The notes under the pieces were generated by a model, which saw nothing but the letters and a program-made list of their open reading frames with translations, made no database searches and had not been told where the DNA came from. From the NCBI GenBank assembly GCA_943737045.1, contig CALSFV010000324.1:62001-126000 (forward strand): DNA of 64,000 nt, in the 5' to 3' direction. The DNA comes from Parapristionchus giblindavisi. Its lineage: Eukaryota > Nematoda > Chromadorea > Rhabditida > Diplogasteridae. Made by a program: the position numbers and the translations under genes. Shown here one piece after another: positions 60,201-64,000 of this stretch (its first letter is position 1; the number at the start of each line of letters is the position of its first letter).

Positions 60201-61821
60201 ACTTCATCCTTTTCGAGTAGTGAATCATGAAAGAGAATTCAGAAAATAGACATAGATAACGCACGAAGTCCTCGCTCAATACTTCGTCAGCAATTGCTTG
60301 ATGTTGTTCTGTATACAGTAGACAAAAGGCTTTCAGGTCTTGCAGCCTACCCATTTTTAAATCTATCTAATCTTACACATCATCCCCCAGTGAGGGGGAG
60401 GGTTGTCCAGAAACCGAAGTGCCCAAAAGTTTATAGATATTTGTCTGATATTGTATGAATACCAACCGTTTCATGAGACATAGTCGAAGTCGTGGCGGAA
60501 CTAACGAGTCCATTCTTTATATCCTCTCCACCATCATTGTTCGTGACTCTATCTTCATCCTCATCTCCCGACTCCTCTCGTTCTCCACAGTCCACAGGAG
60601 TAATGGACGCGAATCCGAACGAGCTCTGAAAAGTCCGAATGAGCTCTCAAATGGAAATTGTCTATTTATTATTCGAGTTATTGTGCCACTGTATTATTGA
60701 ATCATTACTGATAGTACTACACTACACCCATAGGTCGAATAGCTAAGTTATCGGTTTTCAAAATCCGGTCTGGTTTTTCGATCTTTGGCAAAGTTGACTC
60801 AAAATCCGGTCACGTTTTTCGATTTTTGTGAAATTTTGGCTCAAAATCCGGTCAGGCTTGGTACTTTTTAACATACTTTTCGACCTATGACTACACCCGG
60901 GAAGTTTAACTGCGAATTACAGTATATTACTTGCGATATTATGCTTAACGCTCTGCGAAAAACTAGAGTTGCCTAATGGGTAGCTTCCTACGTATGGAAG
61001 TAAATTTGCGTCATTATACAAAAAAACTGTCAAAAACGATCACATCGCCTTCGAAGGGGATATGATATCGAAGTAAAGAGGGGGATATGTAGTTATGCCG
61101 GCGATATTTTCTTAAACCACCTGCAAGTATGTAACATACTCAGTGTTCTTCATTCTTTCTTCATTGTTTCCATAGCTCGAATAGCTTGGTTATCGGTTTT
61201 TGGCAAATTTGGCTCAAAATGTGGTCAGTCTTGGTACTTTGCAACATACTTTTCGGCATACGCATGTTTCACTCTGCGTGAGCGGGCAGTTATTCAACGA
61301 ACTCGAATATGTTTCACTATGTATTTAATACATTTTGCACACTCTCTATCCAATTCCTTTCCATCTTCGTTGACATAGTTTTGAAAACAATATTATCAAT
61401 CACACAAAGGTGGCTAATGCATCGTTGCAGTTGCCTTACGTGCCTACGCCGTAACCGCCTCCGTTGCGTCTCCGTCGTTACGGCGGAGGTTACGACGCAG
61501 ACACGTAAGGCAATTGTAACGATGCATAACCCATATCTATCTGATACTTAAAAATGGTCCCAGAAAAATATCAATTCACTCCATCTTTCATACAACACCA
61601 AAATTCTGGTAAATGGGTAAAGGGGAATTTCATTGACTGATTATTGACTCTTATACATTTCACCCTGCTCATTATATGTGATGGAATAAATAAATAAATA
61701 TATATTTCAAAACAAGAAGACTCACCAATCGAGCCACAATCTCCTCAACGACCATGCTTCTCGTCAACTTCACGAGCAGAAATCGATTGGTGGCATGCAG
61801 ACGCGCCTTCGCTGATGCCAT
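47421..61821 (-). CDS. Multi-C2H2 zinc-finger protein, tandem copy 2, about 539 aa
   Basis: Exons (complement): 61726-61821, 60467-60625, 59880-59949, 59537-59604, 58978-59265, 58358-58404, 58051-58144, 57283-57360, 55715-55775, 55252-55319 (or 53568-53635), 50180-50257, 49859-49951, 49611-49725, then 48424-48527, 48024-48116, 47421-47528; or the short end 49229-49281. All phases agree and the sum is divisible by three. The N-terminus MASAKARLHATNRFLLVK matches copy 1. Fingers: CRLCSYSIH..HARMH; CQYCVYDGNDPME|VYSHMDIIH; CKLCNLYVE|...H; CGHCSFLHNNK|DNMFEHYKKTH; CKMCKTRVK|ETEVVAHVLDRH; CDVCHHLADSK|ESMVDHYRSGH. Most fingers are split by an intron at the same place after the second Cys. Joining the downstream exons to the upstream ones is inference: they lack their own start and fit the phase. 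Long transposon-filled introns could hinder expression. Confidence 0.65.
47780..47860 (-). other. tRNA-like sequence in the last intron of zinc-finger copy 2
   Basis: Minus strand GGGACCCATGGCCTAATGGATAGCA...GTTCAATCC resembles A and B boxes, but T-arm pairing is poor. It is conserved in copy 3 at 63282-63360. Probably a tRNA-derived relic. Confidence 0.4.
48124..48205. repeat. 27-bp tandem repeat, three units (TTGGGTTACGGTAG)
   Basis: ATAGATTGGGTTACGGTAGRCATGAAG three times, immediately after the exon at 48024-48116. Copy 3 has the same three units at 63624-63706. Confidence 0.9.
48212..48406. mobile_element. CATACATTTTC-type element shared by copies 2 and 3
   Basis: CATACATTGCCATACCCTCAC...GTGAGGGTGCAGGAAATATATG with TATAGTGGGTC-type internal repeats. 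Copy 3 equivalent at 63716-63912 ends GAAAATGTATG. Confidence 0.7.
48728..49222. mobile_element. Foldback element inserted in the 3' region of the short isoform
   Basis: TIRs AAATCGGGGGGCGATCATTT and the complement of GACCGCCTCCCGATAAAT. Same family as 22121-22784. Copy 1 has the uninterrupted sequence AACATTAATCTTCTCATATT at 30497-30515, so the empty site is known. Confidence 0.85.
49229..49281 (-). CDS. Alternative terminal exon of zinc-finger copy 2
   Basis: Encodes YKEEPPAQVNMEQQEGI and a stop. It enters in phase 1, like the exon at 48424-48527, so the exon at 49611-49725 can splice to either. In copy 1 only this version exists (30509-30561). Confidence 0.6.
50857..51207 (-). CDS. BEN-like domain protein or exon, about 116 aa
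   Basis: An uninterrupted minus-strand frame from MNFSCQMPFPVEAI to LLDSQTQL. The core FARLLETALFEDSPEKL, then IAFIRQCLRAFYP and W..ACSRINSYIAKKR follow the BEN-domain layout (LL..LF, I..I...FYP, W..C...IN). That is a DNA-binding module, recognised by eye only. Codon use and length look like real coding sequence, unlike its AT-rich flanks. It sits inside a zinc-finger intron on the same strand. CTTTTCCAG before TTGAGGCC could be a splice acceptor, so it may be the last exon of a larger unit. Copy 1 has no equivalent. Confidence 0.4.
   Translation of the reverse strand: MNFSCQMPFPVEAITYDLIDEDVVSAIREKAGAKSEVFARLLETALFEDSPEKLVNVAARALPESFEKIAFIRQCLRAFYPCSTERAETIQWSTACSRINSYIAKKRNLLDSQTQL
51600..52340. 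other. Intron with remnants of exon-duplication tail
   Basis: At 52150-52180 CTCCTCCATAAATCTGGG resembles the end of the 32246-32388 exon in reverse (PRFMED). The rest is AT-rich with a poly-C run at 52297-52310. Confidence 0.4.
52349..53504. mobile_element. 1.15-kb inverted-repeat element with tRNA-like arms
   Basis: Ends ACAAGGGAACCTTTTGGTCT and its complement. Arms of about 300 bp each carry CGAATTTTCAAATCGACCCCCC and a tRNA-like block with a perfect AGGGG-TTCGATC-CCCCT T-arm (52572-52645 on +; 53205-53280 on -). The unpaired centre (52731-53087) has open frames without recognised domains. Confidence 0.75.
53568..53635 (-). CDS. Alternative VTKRPPSAP exon, copy 2
   Basis: Encodes TKRPPSAPLLIGRLKLSKKG, then ES and a GTAAG donor. 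Phases are as in the exon at 55252-55319. The pair mirrors 33530/32246 in copy 1, so the exon duplication came before the gene duplication. Confidence 0.5.
53640..53700. repeat. (AAT)n microsatellite
   Basis: About 45 bp of AAT followed by AAATAAATGAACAAAT. Confidence 0.9.
54145..54280 (-). mobile_element. Retroelement-like 3' tail with long (ATT)n
   Basis: On the minus strand CCCATCCCCGATGCG...TTGAAGGAATAAATATT runs into about 70 bp of ATT units. Compare 33640 and 55870. Confidence 0.6.
54736..54795 (-). pseudogene. Detached 3' part of the copy-2 VAKRPPTAP exon
   Basis: Minus strand AQATVPRFMED matches TPQAAVPRIMED of the exon at 32246-32388. The donor GT there is CT here, and an insertion of about 400 bp (54830-55215, ends ACAAGGGAAC and GTTCCCTTGT) separates it from its 5' part. 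The remaining 5' part still has a GTAAGT donor in the correct phase. Confidence 0.55.
54830..55215. mobile_element. Insertion with ACAAGGGAAC termini
   Basis: Begins CACAAGGGAACCGTACC and ends AGTAGTTCCCTTGTC. It shares its terminal decamer with the element at 52349-53504 and splits a zinc-finger exon of copy 2. Confidence 0.55.
55426..55671. mobile_element. CATAGGTCGAA minisatellite MITE, five units
   Basis: CATAGGTCGAAAAGTATGTTAC...GCTATTCGACCTATG with five CCTGACCGGATTTTGAGCC units. Other copies: 43052, about 57600-57706, 57718-57894, 58590-58712, 60729, 61190. Confidence 0.85.
56045..56485. mobile_element. TGCATCGTT palindrome interrupted by a CATACATTTTC element
   Basis: Outer arms ATGCATCGTTAAATTTGCC and GGCAAATGTAACGATGCAT. 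The insert 56100-56294 has TIRs CATACATTTTC/CAATGTATG and a near-perfect duplication (ATGCTGTAA / ATGCCGTAA). Confidence 0.7.
57133..57290. mobile_element. Family A MITE with long (GA)n apex
   Basis: GGCACACCCCGAGCTAATTTG pairs with the right arm after about 55 bp of GA repeat. Equivalent to 35106-35247 in copy 1. Confidence 0.75.
57375..57565. mobile_element. CATACATGGGCG-type MITE with perfect 8-bp TSD
   Basis: TIRs CATACATGGGCG / TGCCCATGTATG, TSD GCGCAAAT at 57367-57374 and 57566-57573. It begins 15 bp upstream of the exon at 57283-57360 and has pushed the acceptor away from the original intron. Confidence 0.9.
57718..57894. mobile_element. CATAGGTCGAA family MITE
   Basis: CATATGTCGAATAGCTAGG...TTTTTTGACCTATG with CCGGTCAGGTTTTTCGAT units, flanked by TTTGTATG and TTTGTATA. 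A second, truncated member lies directly upstream (about 57600-57706). Confidence 0.75.
58855..58954. mobile_element. 100-bp palindrome GCGGTGTTATGTTTTCAAA
   Basis: GCGGTGTTATGTTTTCAAAACG mirrors GTTTGAAAATGTAATAACACCGC, with GCACGTCCACGT and ACGTGGACGTGC inside. The same spot in copy 1 has an ATT microsatellite instead. Confidence 0.75.
60016..60300. mobile_element. Insertion with long target duplication
   Basis: The 16-mer TTGTTCTGTATACAGT precedes and TTGTTCTGTATACAGT follows the insert; copy 1 has one version (44573-44590). A duplication this long without inverted termini fits a target-primed retroelement such as a SINE. The insert contains CGCACGAAGTCCTCGCTC, similar to the GAAGTCCTGCGG repeat. 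Confidence 0.6.
60729..60889. mobile_element. CATAGGTCGAA MITE with 8-bp TSD and empty site
   Basis: TSD ACTACACC at 60721-60728 and 60890-60897. Copy 1 has the uninterrupted sequence at 45300-45315 (ACTACCTACACCCGG). Confidence 0.9.
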
Positions 61822-62923
61822 ATTTGTGAAGGCTACTGGAAGGGCATAGAATCAAGGTCAAATCGAAAGACGATTGAATTTTATAGAACTTTTCAATGAA
61901 GTTAACCATGAAACACTACGTCAAAATTGATCAAAGTGAATAGGGCAGAGTTAAGAGGGGATAAGATTAAAGCCGGAAAGAATAAACAAAAAATATACAA
62001 AAAATATACTCTTCTAAGATTCGCCAGTTGCTCCCAAACTGCCACTGTACCCCCACCCTAAACCGATATCGCTACCTAAGCGACGGACATCAATCAACCC
62101 CTCTGTCATTCGTTTTTAATGTCACATATACTACGATGGAATAAAGAATAAGAATAAGAATAAGAAATACAAACAGATTGTTGTTTGGTTCAAAAAGAGC
62201 GGATATGCGTGCAATGGAGAGTGCGTGTTCCTAATATTCTAACATTGCGTCTGCCTCTCTCTCACACTCTTCCTCTCTAGTACCTCTCTATACTAATCCA
62301 CGGTCTCGACTTGCCGGCTCTGAGTGGGATTGTTACTATTGAATAGTATATGCAGTAATCGTCTCATACAGTAATCGTAGTCTGATACAGTAATAGTGGA
62401 TACATCGTTCTTCCGAGTAACCATGAAATGAAATGTATTCAAGGATCGACCATAGATCACCAATGTCATTTATACTGTAACACAAATGCAAAAAGACAAG
62501 GAATACGGTAACTAGAATCAATAAACTACAATGTACCTGAGAAGGAAACAAGTCATGTTAGAGCAAAGCAATTAATTATACACGAATCATACACGTTAAA
62601 GAAGGCAAGATATCTCACACAAAGCATCAATCTATATTCTTTTTTTTAACAATCATACAATAATGGATAAAGTATATAACGATATGGAAGCACATTAATT
62701 ACAAATGGAGCTAAAGCGATTTACAAATATTATATGCATCATGACACTGTATGTTACCGTACCAGGATACTGTAATGTGGATCTCACTAAAACTCAAGGG
62801 CATTATCATATACGACTGATACAATAATCTGATACAATAGCTTCAAAGATTACGGTACTAGTGTTCCAGGGATACTGTAGCTTCCACGAATACCGTAATC
62901 AAGGACATCAGGCTACGGTACAT
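61822..62923. other. Spacer between zinc-finger copies 2 and 3
   Basis: Homologous to 46457-47420. An extra segment of about 190 bp at 61990-62175 contains GCGACGGACATCAATCAACC and ends in AATAAG repeats, a further retroelement-like tail. No gene seen. Confidence 0.5.
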
Positions 62924-64000
62924 TCACGAGTAGAACAATGGTAGGATGAGTGCAGACAGTACTTCATCCGATAGTACTCTCGGTTCACGAATCATGAGAT
63001 GACCCGATCGATAATGATCAACCATCGATTCCTAAAATTATTGATTAAAAATAATAAATATATTATTGTTTTAAATAAATTATTAATAAAAAAACAAAAC
63101 ATGCACTTATTTCAAGAACATCCCACAAACAAACAAAAAATCACTTTGCGATAGCATCTCTTTTTAAAGACATCTCTAGCACGCGTCGCACAATAGCGTA
63201 GGGAGAGGGAATGAAGACCTGCACAACAAAGAGCAAAACATATGGTTAAGATGGGTTGATGTTCATTTTTGCTAACCCTGGCTGGGGATTGAACCTGCAT
63301 GCCGACCAACCGATCGGTTGTTGGGCTGACCTGTTATCCACTAGGCCATGGGTCCCTATTAGTAGAGAATCAACAAGTGACCTAAATAGTCTGCTATCCC
63401 TTCCCATATATAGCCCTTTATATAAGGATGCCAACTCCGCACATTAAAGTGTGCGGGCTTGGACACCACTGATGATATAATCTCCGCCCATCTCATTCGA
63501 CTACTCGGGCTTGGACACTACAGTACCTTGCTATCAGCTAGATGATGGCAAACGTCACAGACGTACAGCTCAGTGCAGAATTTGTGCTTTTCGAGCACAT
63601 GAGCGACCACTTCCGTCTCCTGAACAGATAGATTGGGTTACGGTAGGCATGAAGATAGATTGGGTTACGGTAGGCATGAAGATAGATTGGGTTACGGTAG
63701 GCATGATTGCATCTGTCATACCCTCACAATGTGAGGATCGACCCACTATATACATCTCATTTCCAGGATTGAACCACTACATAAGGCTCATTTTATTGTG
63801 CGAAAGATTACAATTTAAGCAAAAAATAACGATTTTTCTAAATCTACCCACTATATTTCGAAAAGAGACCCTCTATATAAAAACAATAGCGAGGGCACTG
63901 AAAATGTATGATCGCAAACTGATCGTACCTCGACCCGAGATTTACACATTTTACACTTATTGGTCTTGGCAGCGGGTAGCAGCACGTCCGCGGTCACTGC
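62924..64000 (-). CDS. Multi-C2H2 zinc-finger protein, tandem copy 3, last exons only
   Basis: Exons (complement): 63929-64000 (cut by the window end), 63527-63619, 62924-63031. They encode LLPAAKTNKCKMCKSRVE, then ETEVVAHVLEKHKFCTELYV and CDVCHHLADSK, then ESMVDHYRSGH and a hydrophobic end PLFYS. This gives two C2H2 fingers, each split by an intron, matching the final exons of copy 2 at high identity. The introns also share the 27-bp repeat and the tRNA-like block. The rest of the gene lies beyond the window. Confidence 0.75.
63624..63706. repeat. 27-bp tandem repeat, copy 3
   Basis: Three units of ATAGATTGGGTTACGGTAGGCATGAAG, more uniform than in copy 2. Confidence 0.9.

Overview
This is a nematode genomic window. 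Coding exons are short and separated by AT-rich introns ending in TTTCAG. There is an Srx-type chemoreceptor gene, pairs of recent tandem paralogs and a heavy load of small palindromic transposons. It is most likely a free-living rhabditid or diplogastrid; the sequence alone does not fix the genus. Every multi-exon model below was built by hand from splice sites, reading phase and paralog comparison.

Layout. 1-12 kb: secreted-protein genes. A PTS-repeat mucin-like gene (+, 5' end outside the window) converges on a second mucin-tailed gene (-, 5586-9749) with a CUB-like secreted domain. Two small secreted-protein paralogs (3874-4756 and 10774-11980, both -) sit beside them. 13-20 kb: a small single-pass membrane protein and an Srx GPCR (+), with an exon relic behind it. 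21.8-29 kb: two tandem short-chain dehydrogenase/reductase genes (+) with identical ten-exon structures. 29.1-30.2 kb: a long-TIR Tc1/mariner-like element.

30.5-64 kb: a tandem array of very large C2H2 zinc-finger genes on the minus strand. Copy 1 is 30509-46456, copy 2 is 47421-61821, and only the last exons of copy 3 are visible (62924-64000). Exons match one to one between copies, in order and phase, although the introns are swollen by transposons to more than 5 kb. Copy 2 reads through two additional fingers, while copy 1 has only a short alternative terminal exon. Each full copy carries two interchangeable versions of one exon.

The most interesting material is (a) this zinc-finger array with its alternative-exon architecture, (b) a group of CATA...TATG miniature elements whose 8-bp target duplications and paralogous empty sites are visible in the window, (c) a CGCG-rich inverted-terminus segment inside an intron of copy 1, with an apparently exact 1143-bp tandem duplication and a possible small gene, and (d) several large foldback elements in introns.
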